From NCBI GenBank assembly GCA_043820105.1, contig JBDREC010000004.1, positions 93,936-157,935 of the forward strand: DNA of 64,000 nucleotides, read 5' to 3'. The position numbers and the translations under genes were made by a program. A model generated the notes under the pieces. That model was not told the origin of the DNA. It worked only from the letters and a program-made list of their open reading frames with translations, and did no database searches. This document shows positions 42,222 to 51,660 of the stretch, piece after piece; position 1 is the first letter of the stretch, and every line of letters starts with the position of its first letter. This DNA is from JBDREC01 sp043820105 [NCBI: Pseudomonadota bacterium] (GTDB lineage: Bacteria; Bdellovibrionota_F; JAHFAK01).

Positions 42222-42249
42222 TTGAAATTTAGGATTAGTAATTTATAAT
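42222..42249 (+). promoter_or_regulatory. Candidate sigma-70 promoter for hsp20-lon
   Basis: TTGAAA and a perfect TATAAT are separated by 16 bases, with the -10 box about 28 bases before the hsp20 ATG. No CIRCE-type inverted repeat and no sigma-32 consensus is visible. Heat control therefore cannot be inferred from sequence. Confidence 0.55.
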
Positions 42250-42277
42250 ATATTCTACTATAAGGAAAAAACGATTT

Positions 42278-42739
42278 ATGAGTTCAATTAGTAAAGAAAC
42301 AATTCAAAAGCTTTTTTTATTCCAGCAAGAGGTTTCAAAAAGTTTTAGAGATATATTTAGGGATGAAAATCAAACAAATGAAACAACCTCAATCTATGAT
42401 AATGTTAATTTTCCAGTTCCTGTTGATGTTTTTGAAACTGATGATGAAATAATAATTGAAGCAGAACTTCCAGGAATGAGTAAAGAAGAAATTGAAGTTA
42501 CAGTTGAAGAAGATTTAATTATTATTAAAGGATATAAAAAAGATAGATCAGCACAACCTCAAAAACCACATTTTTATTGCATGGAAAGAGATTTTGGAAA
42601 GTTTAATCGTGTTATAGATATCCCTTCAAGTGTTAATATTAATAATGCAGAAGCTACATATGATAGTGGAATTTTACATATTGAAGTTCCAAAAATAAAA
42701 GAAAAAAGAGGCGTAAAAAGAAAGATAGAGGTTAATTAG
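42278..42739 (+). CDS. hsp20: Small heat shock protein, Hsp20 family
   Basis: An alpha-crystallin domain spans about 45-150: VPVDVFETDDEIIIEAELPG opens it, ITVEEDLIIIKG-like strands follow, and the closing signature GILHIEVPKI is near 130-140. The 45-residue helical N-terminus is normal for oligomerisation. It holds unfolded proteins. It sits 4 bases before lon, so holdase and protease are probably co-expressed. Confidence 0.92.
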   Translation: MSSISKETIQKLFLFQQEVSKSFRDIFRDENQTNETTSIYDNVNFPVPVDVFETDDEIIIEAELPGMSKEEIEVTVEEDLIIIKGYKKDRSAQPQKPHFYCMERDFGKFNRVIDIPSSVNINNAEATYDSGILHIEVPKIKEKRGVKRKIEVN

Positions 42740-42743
42740 AAAG

Positions 42744-45137
42744 ATGTTTGATTTTAATGGAAATATTATAAAGGTTCCTGATAAATTGCCACTTTTACCT
42801 GTTAAGGATGTTGTTATTTTTCCTCACATGATAATTCCCCTTTTTGTGGGAAGAATTTCATCAGTTTCAGCTGTTGATGATGCCTTAACGAAAGATAGGC
42901 TAATAATGTTAACAGCTCAGAAAGATCAAGATCAGGATAATCCCTTGCCAGATGGAATTTATAAAACAGGAACAATCTGTTCAATTCTTAGAATGCATAA
43001 GCTTTCAGATGGTAGGCTAAAGATACTTGTTCAAGGTCTTTTTCGTGGACGCATAGAAAAATATTCAGAGTATGGAAATGTTTCATTTGTAAAAGTAAAA
43101 AAAATCCAAGATATAGAACACTCATATGATACGCTATCTGTTGAGGCTTTATTAAGAAATACAAGAGCCATGCTTGAAAAGGTAATTTCATCTGGAAAGT
43201 TGATGGTCCCTGATCTTCAAATACTACTTGAAGAAATAAATGATCCTTCAAGGGCAGCTGATATAATAGCTGGAAATCTAGGTTTGAAAATAGATGATGC
43301 ACAAAATATTTTAGAAATTCTTGATCCAATAGTAAGATTAAAGGATGTAAATAAATTATTAACTAAAGAGCTTGAGGTTATTGATTTACAAAGTAAAATT
43401 AAATCTCAGGCAAGAGACGAAATAAGCAAATCTCAAAAAGAATATTTTCTAAAAGAGCAAATGAAGGCGATTCGAAATGAGCTTGGATATTCTGATGCTA
43501 AAACTGATGAAATAGACGAGCTTCGAAAAAAGCTTGCTGAAAGTGATTACCCAGATCATGTCTTAGAAGAAGCAGAAAAGCAACTTCGCAGGCTAGAGAC
43601 TATGCATGGGGACTCTTCAGAAGCCAGTATTGTTCGCACTTATCTTGATTGGCTAATTTATTTGCCATGGGAGTTATCCTCTGAGGACAATCTTGATATA
43701 ACAAGAGCAAAGAAAATTCTTGATGAAGATCATTATGATTTAGATAAGATAAAGGAAAGGATCCTTGATTATCTGGCTGTTTGTAAATTAAAAAAATCAA
43801 TTAAAGGTCCCATTCTTTGTTTTGTTGGTCCTCCTGGAGTTGGAAAAACATCTTTGGGTAAATCAATAGCCAGGGCAATGGACAGAAAATTTATGAGAAT
43901 GTCACTCGGCGGAATCAAGGATGAAGCTGAAATCAGAGGGCATAGAAGAACCTATGTTGGAGCTATGCCAGGCCGAATTGTACAAGGTATCAAGCAAGTT
44001 AACACAAACAATCCTGTTTTTATGCTTGATGAGATCGATAAGTTGGGTGCTGACTTCAAGGGAGATCCATCTTCAGCTTTGCTGGAAGTTCTTGATCCAG
44101 AACAAAACTTTGCTTTTCAAGATAACTATCTTGGCTTATCCTTTGATTTGTCAAAGGTCTTGTTTATTGGAACTGCTAATCACATTGATACCGTTCCCCC
44201 TGCTTTAAGGGATAGAATGGAAGTAATATATTTAGCGGGATATTCAGAAGATGAAAAACTTCATATTGCCAAGCAGTTTATAATTGAAAAACAAATTGTT
44301 GAAAATGGCTTGAAAAAAGGAAGCTATATTTTATCAGATAAAATACTGGAGTCCATAATTAGATATTACACAATGGAAGCTGGATTGAGGAATTTAGAAC
44401 GAGAAATTTCTACTGTTTTTAGAAAAATAGCCAGAAAAGTTGCTGAAGGAAAAAAGGTTCCTAAAAATACTACTCTAGCACAGATAGAAAAGTATTTAGG
44501 TGTAAAAAAATATCATGGCGAATCTGAGATAAAAGCAGATACCGTGGGCATATCTACTGGGCTTGCCTGGACTAGAGTTGGTGGTCAAATATTGTATGTT
44601 GAAACTTCCATTACAAAGGGTAACAAGGGTCTTATTTTAACAGGCCAGCTTGGCAGTGTTATGAAAGAGTCCGCTATAGCGGCTCTTAGTTATATAAAAG
44701 CCAATGCTTTAAAGTTTGAAATTAGTCCAGACGTTTTTGATAAAATTGAAATACATGTCCACGTTCCAGCGGGTGCTATTCCCAAAGATGGTCCATCTGC
44801 TGGCACTACAATCGCTGCCTCAATTCTTTCTGCAATTACACAAAGGCCTGTTAGAAGAGACTTTGCAATGACTGGAGAAATCACCTTAAGAGGTAGAATT
44901 TTGCCAGTAGGCGGGATTCGTGAAAAAGTACTTGCAGCTCAAAGGAATGGGATTTTTAATATTATTTTGCCAATGGAAAATAAAAAAGATACAACAGAGA
45001 TTCCTCTTCATATAAAAGAAAAAATGAAATTTTATTTTATTGAAGAAGTATCTGAGGTTTTTGACTTGCTTATAGTAAAACCAAGGAAAAAGAAAAAACA
45101 AGCAAACATAAACCATGTTCAAGAAGCAAGAGCTTAA
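42744..45137 (+). CDS. lon: ATP-dependent Lon protease
   Basis: This is a full-length LonA: an N-terminal substrate domain (about 10-205), Walker A GPPGVGKT at 362-369, pore/sensor region LGGIKDEAEIRGHRRTYVGA, Walker B NPVFMLDEIDK, and a serine-lysine protease with Ser685 in KDGPSAG and Lys728 in GGIREK. The 797-residue length is close to E. coli Lon. The tail is Lys-rich. It degrades misfolded and regulatory proteins. Confidence 0.97.
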   Translation: MFDFNGNIIKVPDKLPLLPVKDVVIFPHMIIPLFVGRISSVSAVDDALTKDRLIMLTAQKDQDQDNPLPDGIYKTGTICSILRMHKLSDGRLKILVQGLFRGRIEKYSEYGNVSFVKVKKIQDIEHSYDTLSVEALLRNTRAMLEKVISSGKLMVPDLQILLEEINDPSRAADIIAGNLGLKIDDAQNILEILDPIVRLKDVNKLLTKELEVIDLQSKIKSQARDEISKSQKEYFLKEQMKAIRNELGYSDAKTDEIDELRKKLAESDYPDHVLEEAEKQLRRLETMHGDSSEASIVRTYLDWLIYLPWELSSEDNLDITRAKKILDEDHYDLDKIKERILDYLAVCKLKKSIKGPILCFVGPPGVGKTSLGKSIARAMDRKFMRMSLGGIKDEAEIRGHRRTYVGAMPGRIVQGIKQVNTNNPVFMLDEIDKLGADFKGDPSSALLEVLDPEQNFAFQDNYLGLSFDLSKVLFIGTANHIDTVPPALRDRMEVIYLAGYSEDEKLHIAKQFIIEKQIVENGLKKGSYILSDKILESIIRYYTMEAGLRNLEREISTVFRKIARKVAEGKKVPKNTTLAQIEKYLGVKKYHGESEIKADTVGISTGLAWTRVGGQILYVETSITKGNKGLILTGQLGSVMKESAIAALSYIKANALKFEISPDVFDKIEIHVHVPAGAIPKDGPSAGTTIAASILSAITQRPVRRDFAMTGEITLRGRILPVGGIREKVLAAQRNGIFNIILPMENKKDTTEIPLHIKEKMKFYFIEEVSEVFDLLIVKPRKKKKQANINHVQEARA

Positions 45138-45164
45138 TTAAATAAATAAATTAGGAATTAATTT

Positions 45165-46436
45165 TTGGATCCAATCATAACTTCATATATTGTATCACTT
45201 GTGCTATTGCTGTTTTTATCAGGTTTTTTTTCAGCCTCTGAAACTGCACTGATATCACTAAATGAACTAGATATTGTAAAATTACGAAAAGAAAAAAATA
45301 ATAAGGCTGAAATCTTAACAGATGTTTTAAAACATCCACGTGAATATTTAGTGACAGTTTTAATTTGTAATGAAACAGTAAATGTTTTATCATCTTTGGT
45401 TACAGCTTCTTTTGTATATTATCTTTTTCCTCAAAAACCCTGGTGGTATTTAACGATTGTTTCAATATCAATTATTACTCCACTTCTACTGGTGTTTGGA
45501 GAGATTTCACCAAAAAGTGTAGCTATTAGATTTCATGTGAAATTTTCTTTGATGGCCATTGGTGCTGTTTTGCTAATAAAAAAGCTTACTAGTCCAGTTC
45601 GATATGTTTTATCAAACTCCGCTCAAAAAATCGCAAGCTTTGTTCCCTTTAAAAACTCAGAAAAAGACTCCCATATAATGGAAGATGAGTTTCGCACTCT
45701 TGTTGATTTTAGTGCAGAAGAGGGTATTTTAAAAAAACATGAAGGCGATTTGATTCATAATGTGTTTGATTTTACTGATAAGCGAATATTTGATGTAATG
45801 GTTCCCAGAACAGAAATGGCCTCTATCCCTTCTGATATTTCATATGATGCACTTGTTAAGTTTTTTAATGAAAACCATTTTTCAAGGATTCCGGTTTATA
45901 AGGATCATGAAGATAACATTATTGGAATATTAATTGTTAGAGATCTTTTGGGAATATCGAAAGAAGATGTTGAAAAAAACGGGCTTAATATAGAATCCCT
46001 TTTAAGAAAGGCTTATTTTGTACCAGAATCCAAAATGGCAGCAAAGCTTTTTAGAGAATTAAAATTAAAGAAGTTTCATATGGCTATTGCAGTTGATGAA
46101 TTTGGAGGTATCGCGGGTGTAGTAACAATGGAAGATTTATTAGAGGAAATGTTTGGTGAAATTAAAGATGAATATGATGTTGATGATTGGCAATACGATA
46201 AGCTATCAGATGGAAAATTTAAAGTTTCTGCTCAAATGGACCTTGAAGAGTTAAATGATCTTTTGGGAACATCTATTAAGCAAGAAGATGTTCGAACCAT
46301 AGGTGGATATGTCTTTTTCAACTTTGGAAGACTTCCAAGAAAAGGCAATTATATTGAAAAGGATGGTTATAAGTTCACTGTTGAGAGAATTAAGGGTACA
46401 AAGCTTTTGGAAATATTGATTGAAAAACAAGAATAG
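45165..46436 (+). CDS. CNNM/CorC-type membrane protein with CBS domains (first copy)
   Basis: The start is TTG at 45165 behind a weak GGA; no ATG fits better. A DUF21/CNNM membrane domain (about 1-170; LSGFFSASETALISLNELD and NETVNVLSSLVTASFV) is followed by two CBS domains (about 200-325; DVMVPRTEMASIP, FSRIPVYKD and GIAGVVTMEDLLEEMFGEI) and a CorC_HlyC domain to the end. The family handles Mg2+ or Co2+ extrusion; it is often misnamed hemolysin. A similar gene follows. The stop codon is part of a heptamer repeat. Confidence 0.88.
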   Translation: MDPIITSYIVSLVLLLFLSGFFSASETALISLNELDIVKLRKEKNNKAEILTDVLKHPREYLVTVLICNETVNVLSSLVTASFVYYLFPQKPWWYLTIVSISIITPLLLVFGEISPKSVAIRFHVKFSLMAIGAVLLIKKLTSPVRYVLSNSAQKIASFVPFKNSEKDSHIMEDEFRTLVDFSAEEGILKKHEGDLIHNVFDFTDKRIFDVMVPRTEMASIPSDISYDALVKFFNENHFSRIPVYKDHEDNIIGILIVRDLLGISKEDVEKNGLNIESLLRKAYFVPESKMAAKLFRELKLKKFHMAIAVDEFGGIAGVVTMEDLLEEMFGEIKDEYDVDDWQYDKLSDGKFKVSAQMDLEELNDLLGTSIKQEDVRTIGGYVFFNFGRLPRKGNYIEKDGYKFTVERIKGTKLLEILIEKQE

Positions 46437-46516
46437 TATTTAGTATTCTGTATTCAGTATTCAGTATTCAGTCTTATTTTACTGAATACCAAATACCAAA
46501 TACCGAATACCAAATA
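46434..46516. repeat. Inverted pair of family B heptamer tracts
   Basis: The left arm runs from the TAG stop (TAGTATTT, AGTATTC, TGTATTC, AGTATTC, AGTATTC). The right arm (46481-46516) reads TGAATACC, AAATACC, AAATACC, GAATACC. The arms are complementary and can fold into a long hairpin between the two CBS-domain genes. Same design as at 37493-37560. Confidence 0.9.
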
Positions 46517-46534
46517 GGATTAATAATATTCACT

Positions 46535-47782
46535 ATGTCGTTATTAGTTGCTTTATCCATAATAATACTTTGCCTTTTAATGGAAGCTTTTTTCTCGGGA
46601 TCTGAAGTAGCAATCATTTCTTATGATAGAATCAAGCTTCGTCACAAGGTAGAGAAAAAAGAAAACTGGGCCAAGATAATTAGTCATTTTATTGCTCATC
46701 CTGGCAAATTGCTGGGCACAACTTTACTTGGAACAAATATTTCAGTTATTTGTGGATCAACAGCAGCTACAATTTATGTTATATTTAATTATGGCCAAAA
46801 ATATGAACTAATTGCCTTTTTTATTATGTCACCTTTAATTTTATTTTTTGGTGAGATTTTGCCAAAAGTAATAGCCAGGCAATATTCATTATCTTTAACT
46901 CCATTAATCGCTTTTCCTATTTCTTTGTTTTCATATGTTATATTTGCACCCTTTGTTATTATTATTAATATATTCACTAATTTTCTTAATCGATTAATGG
47001 GCGCCAGAAAAATTACAGCTTCTTCTAAGGTTACTAAAGACGATCTTGATCATCTTATTCATAAGAGCCATAAAACCTCTGATGTTGAGAGACACGAAGC
47101 AGAGATGATAAAAAAGATTCTTCAATTTTCTAAAAAAACAGTTGAAAATATTATGATTCCTTTGGTTGGCGTTGAAGCTTTGAAGACAGAAGCATCAGTT
47201 GAAGATGCTATGCAAATGATGCTTAAATCTGGTTTTTCCAGGATACCTGTTTATACTGATAAAGTAATTAATATTATTGGTATTGTTCATACCTTTGATA
47301 TAATATTTAAAGCAGATAAGTCAGAAGAAATTGGAAAATATCTTTCAAAGGTTGATTTTATTCCAGAATCCTATCCTATTGATAAACTTCTTTATGATTT
47401 CCAAAAAGCAGGGTCAAACATTGCTATAATTGTTGATGAGTACGGTACTGCAGTTGGAATTGTTACAATGGAAGATATTTTAGAAGAAGTTGTTGGTGAA
47501 ATTGAAGATGAATATGATATTGAGGAAAATTTAATAAAGAGACTTGGAACTCATAAATACTTAGTAAATTGTAGAATTGAAATAGATAAATTCAATGAAC
47601 TTTTACCCTTTACAATTGAAGAAGGTGATTATGAAACACTCGCTGGTTTTATTTTATACCTTTTAAATAGAATTCCAGCAAATGAAGAAGAGTTTGCTTA
47701 TGGAAACCTTAAGTTTAAGATAAAAAAAGCTTCTCTAAGGGCTATTGAAGAAGTAATTATTACTTTAAATGGCTCTAAATAA
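46535..47782 (+). CDS. CNNM/CorC-type membrane protein with CBS domains (second copy)
   Basis: This 415-residue paralog of the preceding protein has the same order: a DUF21 membrane domain ([36 protein letters not shown]), two CBS domains ([45 protein letters not shown]) and a CorC_HlyC domain. Adjacent pairs are common in bacteria and may form heterodimers, since the membrane domain dimerises. The gap between the two genes is an inverted heptamer repeat that may limit read-through. Confidence 0.88.
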   Translation: MSLLVALSIIILCLLMEAFFSGSEVAIISYDRIKLRHKVEKKENWAKIISHFIAHPGKLLGTTLLGTNISVICGSTAATIYVIFNYGQKYELIAFFIMSPLILFFGEILPKVIARQYSLSLTPLIAFPISLFSYVIFAPFVIIINIFTNFLNRLMGARKITASSKVTKDDLDHLIHKSHKTSDVERHEAEMIKKILQFSKKTVENIMIPLVGVEALKTEASVEDAMQMMLKSGFSRIPVYTDKVINIIGIVHTFDIIFKADKSEEIGKYLSKVDFIPESYPIDKLLYDFQKAGSNIAIIVDEYGTAVGIVTMEDILEEVVGEIEDEYDIEENLIKRLGTHKYLVNCRIEIDKFNELLPFTIEEGDYETLAGFILYLLNRIPANEEEFAYGNLKFKIKKASLRAIEEVIITLNGSK

Positions 47783-47897
47783 AACCTGTTTTAAGAATTT
47801 GACAAATCATTTTATATCACTTAACTCTTTTTAATTATCATTAACGGTTCGGTAGGGACATGCATTTTTCTTATAAATTTTAATAGGAGAATATTTG

Positions 47898-49427
47898 ATG
47901 ATTTCGAAAAACAAGAACCGACTTAAGTCAAAAATGCTTTCTTTTCAGTTAGCAATTCTTAGCATCTTATTTGCAATTCCTGCTTTTGCAGAAAGCGGTG
48001 GAGGAAAACCCTGGTATACTGGTTTTGCCCCCATTGTTTTATTACTTTGTGCCATTGGAGTAGTTGTTTGGCGTTTGCCAAAAGTAAAAGAAGATCATCC
48101 TGGTCAGCTTATTCACCTTCAGGAAAAAGGTTTTAGAATAAGAAGAGTCATCAACTGGTTACTTCTTGGAATGACCTATGCCTTTTTATACTGGGGAAGA
48201 TATAATATAAACCCAGCCCTTGCCTCTATTGGTGGCAAAGAAATGATTTCAAACTTTAACTGGGTTTTTGGAGCAGGTACTGCCGTGTATGGTTGTTCAT
48301 TTTTAATTAATGGACCTCTTACTGATAGATTGGGTGGCAGGTTTTCAATATTAATGGGTGCAGCTGGCGCTACCGTTGCCAATGCTTTAATGGGTTTAGC
48401 TGTTTATTTCAGTGTTACTGGATCTTTAACTCCAAATGGACTTTTTTGGAGCCTGGTAATTCTTTATCCTTTAAATATGTATTTCCAATCTTTTGGTGCT
48501 GTAGCTATTGTTAAATGTAATGCAGCTTGGTTCCATGTTAGAGAACGGGGTGTTTTCGGAGCAATTTTCGGAATCTTAATTTCTCTTGGTATTTATTTTG
48601 CATTTGACTGGACCTTTTTTATTCTAAAGGGGCTAAAATTAGCTCCTCATTGGGCATTTTGGGTTCCATCAGTTGCTTTGGCCATTGCATTTGTTTTTGA
48701 TGTTTTTATTGTTAGAAATAGACCCAGTGAAGCGGGGCTTACAGATCTTAAGACAGGTGATGCAACAGACGGTGAAGGTGGACCTTCTGATCCTCCAGTT
48801 AAGATATTCAAAATGATGCTTGGAAGTAGCATTATTATGACAATTGCTACAATTGAATTCTGTAGTGGTTTTTTAAGACAAGCAATTATGCAACTTTTCA
48901 GACTTTATGCTAAGTCAACTGGAGCTACCGATAGTTTTGTTTATCAAAACTGGGGCATGGTTCTATGTGTAGCAGGTATATTGGGTGGTGTTTTTGCAGG
49001 AACACTTTCTGACCATGTTTTTGGATCCAGAAGAGGACCTGTAGCTGTCGTATTGTATTTGGGCATGCTTGTGGGTGCAGTTGCAATGTGCTTTATGCTT
49101 GGACATCCAGCTCTGGGATGGCTCGTTATTTTTATGAGCTTATGCGTAATTGGAGTTCATGGAATGTTGTCAGGTACAGCTAGCATGGATTTTGGCGGAA
49201 CTAAAAATGTTGGAATCGCTGTTGGAATAATTGATGGTTTTGTTTATGCAGGTACTGCTCTGCAAGCGGTTCTTTATGCTATGACCTTACCAAAAGGTGG
49301 AGAAGCAGCAGCTGATCCTGCTAATTGGTGGTTCTGGCCAGTTGCCATGGTACCATTTGCGGTCATTGGTTTGTTTTTTGCTTATAAAATAAGAAATGCT
49401 AAACCTAAACCAAAAGAAGCCAAGTAG
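47898..49427 (+). CDS. MFS organophosphate:phosphate antiporter (GlpT/UhpC-like)
   Basis: AGGAG lies 8 bases before ATG 47898. The MFS core (about 75-509) has MTYAFLYWGRYNINPAL, like the Tyr-x-x-Arg-x-Asn of GlpT/UhpT, then GCSFLINGPLTDRLGGR and a typical fifth-helix region GERGVFGAIFG-like (RERGVFGAIFGILIS). About 70 residues precede the core and contain two hydrophobic segments, the first resembling a cleavable signal (AIPAFA|ES). The substrate is probably glycerol 3-phosphate or another sugar phosphate; it might also be a sensor (UhpC). It stands alone. Confidence 0.8.
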   Translation: MISKNKNRLKSKMLSFQLAILSILFAIPAFAESGGGKPWYTGFAPIVLLLCAIGVVVWRLPKVKEDHPGQLIHLQEKGFRIRRVINWLLLGMTYAFLYWGRYNINPALASIGGKEMISNFNWVFGAGTAVYGCSFLINGPLTDRLGGRFSILMGAAGATVANALMGLAVYFSVTGSLTPNGLFWSLVILYPLNMYFQSFGAVAIVKCNAAWFHVRERGVFGAIFGILISLGIYFAFDWTFFILKGLKLAPHWAFWVPSVALAIAFVFDVFIVRNRPSEAGLTDLKTGDATDGEGGPSDPPVKIFKMMLGSSIIMTIATIEFCSGFLRQAIMQLFRLYAKSTGATDSFVYQNWGMVLCVAGILGGVFAGTLSDHVFGSRRGPVAVVLYLGMLVGAVAMCFMLGHPALGWLVIFMSLCVIGVHGMLSGTASMDFGGTKNVGIAVGIIDGFVYAGTALQAVLYAMTLPKGGEAAADPANWWFWPVAMVPFAVIGLFFAYKIRNAKPKPKEAK

Positions 49428-49451
49428 CTTTGTACTTTCAGTTTTTAGCTG

Positions 49452-49482
49452 ATTCAAAATTCAAAATTCAAGATTCAAAATT
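49452..49482. repeat. Heptamer repeat, family A (TTCAAAA)
   Basis: Four units (TTCAAAA, TTCAAAA, TTCAAGA, TTCAAAA) follow the transporter stop and read in its direction. Confidence 0.85.
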
Positions 49483-49573
49483 ATTGCAACTATATCTTTT
49501 AAAAATATAATATATTTGCTATAATATTAAAATAGCATAAAAAAAATTCAAAAATTGGCTCTGGAGGGAAAAA

Positions 49574-49624
49574 ATGAATGATGATAAAAGATTAGAAAAT
49601 CCTAATGAAAAATATTATCCATAG
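49574..49624 (+). CDS. Possible 16-residue peptide
   Basis: ATG 49574 follows GGAGGG by 6 bases, among the best ribosome sites in the window, and opens MNDDKRLENPNEKYYP. The peptide is polar with no membrane segment. It may be a tiny protein, a leader, or the broken start of a lost gene; the DNA after the stop does not continue it in any frame that I can recognise. Confidence 0.3.
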   Translation: MNDDKRLENPNEKYYP

Positions 49625-49762
49625 TGTCTTTTTTAGTGTATCCCAAATCACATTTTTTTTGTTTTAATTTTGTTAAAATCATAGTATAATTATATGTACT
49701 GTATGTAATTAGGGATTTTTATTGGTGTTTTCCCTGATCAAATTATTTATTTAGGGGGGGAT

Positions 49763-50989
49763 ATGTCTTCACACCTTAGCGCTTATTATTCAAAGATATT
49801 TATTATTTTTGCTTCATGTTTAATAATACTAGGTTCTTGTGGTCAAGCAGGTGATAGAGATTCATTGGGAGATGATGAAGTATCTGATGATTCAAGTGGC
49901 AGTTCTGGTTCATCTTCATCAACAACTGCTTCAGATGATGAGCTTGCAAAAATTTTAGTTGGTGGAGCTGTTTTGGGAATTCCAGCTTCAACCTTACCTG
50001 AGGGAACAAGTGTTTCGATGTCAACCTATACAGAATCAGAACTAAGCTCAGCTGCTTCTAATGCTGGAATATCGATTGGTACACAAGGAAGTTCAGAATA
50101 TGCAGCAGGTGTGTCCATTACTTTGGGAGATGGATCATCTGCTGTGAATCCTAATAATGATTTATACCTTGCTCAATCAATTTCAGACCTTTCTCTTGAT
50201 AATTATGATACAACAGCTATTCCTGGTGGTATTCCTGGGGCAACAGAAAATGGTATTCCAGGTGTTGCCAGTGAAGGTATTCCTGGATTTTTTAAAGTTA
50301 AATATGGATCTAGTAGTGATTTTACAATGCAGGCTATATTTTTTCAAAAAAACATAGCATATAATGTTCCCATATATTTGGATGATTCAGAAGGCTATAT
50401 TATTTTTGTTCTAGCTTCATCCTTGTTTCAGTCAAGTCAGTCAACTGCTTTTATTGCTTTATATGCTGTTGCAAGTGACTCACATGTTTCAGTCCAATAT
50501 ACTGATAGTGATGGAGAAAAAATAGACTCTAGGTTAAATGAGCTTGATTATGCTCCAAATACAGATTCTGGAGTTGGTGACTATGAAAGTGACTATAGTG
50601 GTGATGGCGATGGTGACGCCGATGGTGATTCAGATTATTTATCACTTTCTAATATTTCTCCAAGTAGTGGAGAAACTGGAATTACAATTGTGCCTTCTAT
50701 AACATTAACTTTTGATAGAGCCATTAATATTAATACTCTCACTGTTAATACAAATGATACAGAATGTGATGGGACCTTTCAATTGTACACAGATTATGAT
50801 TCAAGTACATGTGTAGAAATGAGTACTACCTATTCTGTAACTTCTAATTTCACCAGCCTTGTGTTATCACCAGCAACGAGCCTATCTAATGGCACTACTT
50901 ATTATATTAATTTAACAACAGATATTGAAGGAGCTGATGGGAGCAGACTGCAAGATGATTATACAGTAAATTTTACGACAATTGAATAA
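49763..50989 (+). CDS. Lipoprotein with C-terminal SbsA-like Ig domain
   Basis: The signal peptide ends in LGSC near residue 26. A Ser/Asp-rich linker (about 30-58) is followed by an unrecognised domain (about 60-260) with a small IPGGIPGATENGIPGV repeat. Then comes an acidic Asp-Gly linker and, from about 290, a Big_5/SbsA Ig-like domain (ISPSSGETGITIVPSITLTF and SNGTTYYINLTTDIEGADG). Such domains form adhesin or S-layer stalks. GGGGGG precedes the ATG. Function unknown. Confidence 0.78.
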   Translation: MSSHLSAYYSKIFIIFASCLIILGSCGQAGDRDSLGDDEVSDDSSGSSGSSSSTTASDDELAKILVGGAVLGIPASTLPEGTSVSMSTYTESELSSAASNAGISIGTQGSSEYAAGVSITLGDGSSAVNPNNDLYLAQSISDLSLDNYDTTAIPGGIPGATENGIPGVASEGIPGFFKVKYGSSSDFTMQAIFFQKNIAYNVPIYLDDSEGYIIFVLASSLFQSSQSTAFIALYAVASDSHVSVQYTDSDGEKIDSRLNELDYAPNTDSGVGDYESDYSGDGDGDADGDSDYLSLSNISPSSGETGITIVPSITLTFDRAININTLTVNTNDTECDGTFQLYTDYDSSTCVEMSTTYSVTSNFTSLVLSPATSLSNGTTYYINLTTDIEGADGSRLQDDYTVNFTTIE

Positions 50990-51225
50990 AGATTAAATTA
51001 ATAAAACAGTTTTTTGGCATATTATTTTGAAAAAATATACTCAATCTTTCATTTCCTGTTACAGGAGCTATTCTTTAGAATAACTTGTAAGGGGACAATT
51101 CATCCTTATAATAAAGTGTGCTATTTTTAAGCTAACAGGCGAAATTCAAGCATAATTTAAAATGCAATGCTTGATGCTTCTTGTTTAAGTTGTTGCAATG
51201 ATTGCTAAAATATATTTGCAAGTTT

Positions 51226-51241
51226 GGGCATAGTAATTGCA
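51226..51241 (+). promoter_or_regulatory. Candidate sigma-54 promoter
   Basis: GGGCATAGTAATTGCA has GG and GC at the sigma-54 spacing, with a perfect TTGCA -12 box and a weaker -24 box (GGGCAT for TGGCAC). It lies 38 bases before the ATG at 51279. Confidence 0.4.
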
Positions 51242-51278
51242 TTATTAATGTGTAAGTAAAAAAAACTTTGGATAGAAG

Positions 51279-51629
51279 ATGATTAACAAAAAGACAAATA
51301 GACGGAATTTTTTGAAAGTTTTAGGTATCAGTGCTCTAGGTCTATTGTCTATTGGATGTGGTGGCGAAGTTTTTGTTAGCCGTGAACAGAAAGATGTTGA
51401 AGGCGCTTCTGGTGAACTTGAAGATTATGTTGAAGTTTATAGACTATCTTCCAGAAAAGCAAAAGATAAAGCATGTAAAAATCATGCCTATAATTATTAT
51501 TTTAAAACAGAAAGTGATGTGATTAGGGCACATGATGGATGCAAATGTCGTATAGTTAAACAAAATTTAAAAAAGAGTCTTTATGAGAGTTTTTTTCCAG
51601 AAGGCTCAATTGGCGCTTATAGAGTATAA
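51279..51629 (+). CDS. Small Tat-exported lipoprotein
   Basis: The N-terminus has a twin-arginine motif (NRRNFLKVLGI) followed by a hydrophobic stretch and the lipobox SIGC near residue 27, so the protein is probably folded in the cytoplasm, exported by Tat and then lipidated. The mature 90 residues are polar and contain three Cys and two His (KACKNH, HDGCKC). A bound metal or cofactor would explain Tat export. No family recognised. Confidence 0.7.
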   Translation: MINKKTNRRNFLKVLGISALGLLSIGCGGEVFVSREQKDVEGASGELEDYVEVYRLSSRKAKDKACKNHAYNYYFKTESDVIRAHDGCKCRIVKQNLKKSLYESFFPEGSIGAYRV

Positions 51630-51660
51630 TAGAAAAAATTAGTTCTTTGATATATAAATA

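Larger units (their letters stand above)
49428..49762. other. 335-bp intergenic region
   Basis: The gap contains a family A heptamer tract (49452-49482), a 16-codon open frame with a strong ribosome site (49574-49624), and AT-rich DNA before the lipoprotein gene. A TATAAT at 49684-49689 has no convincing -35 box. Confidence 0.65.

Noticed and set aside
45165-47782. The two CBS proteins as hemolysins
   Set aside because: The domain order is CNNM/CorC. The hemolysin label is a historical annotation error.
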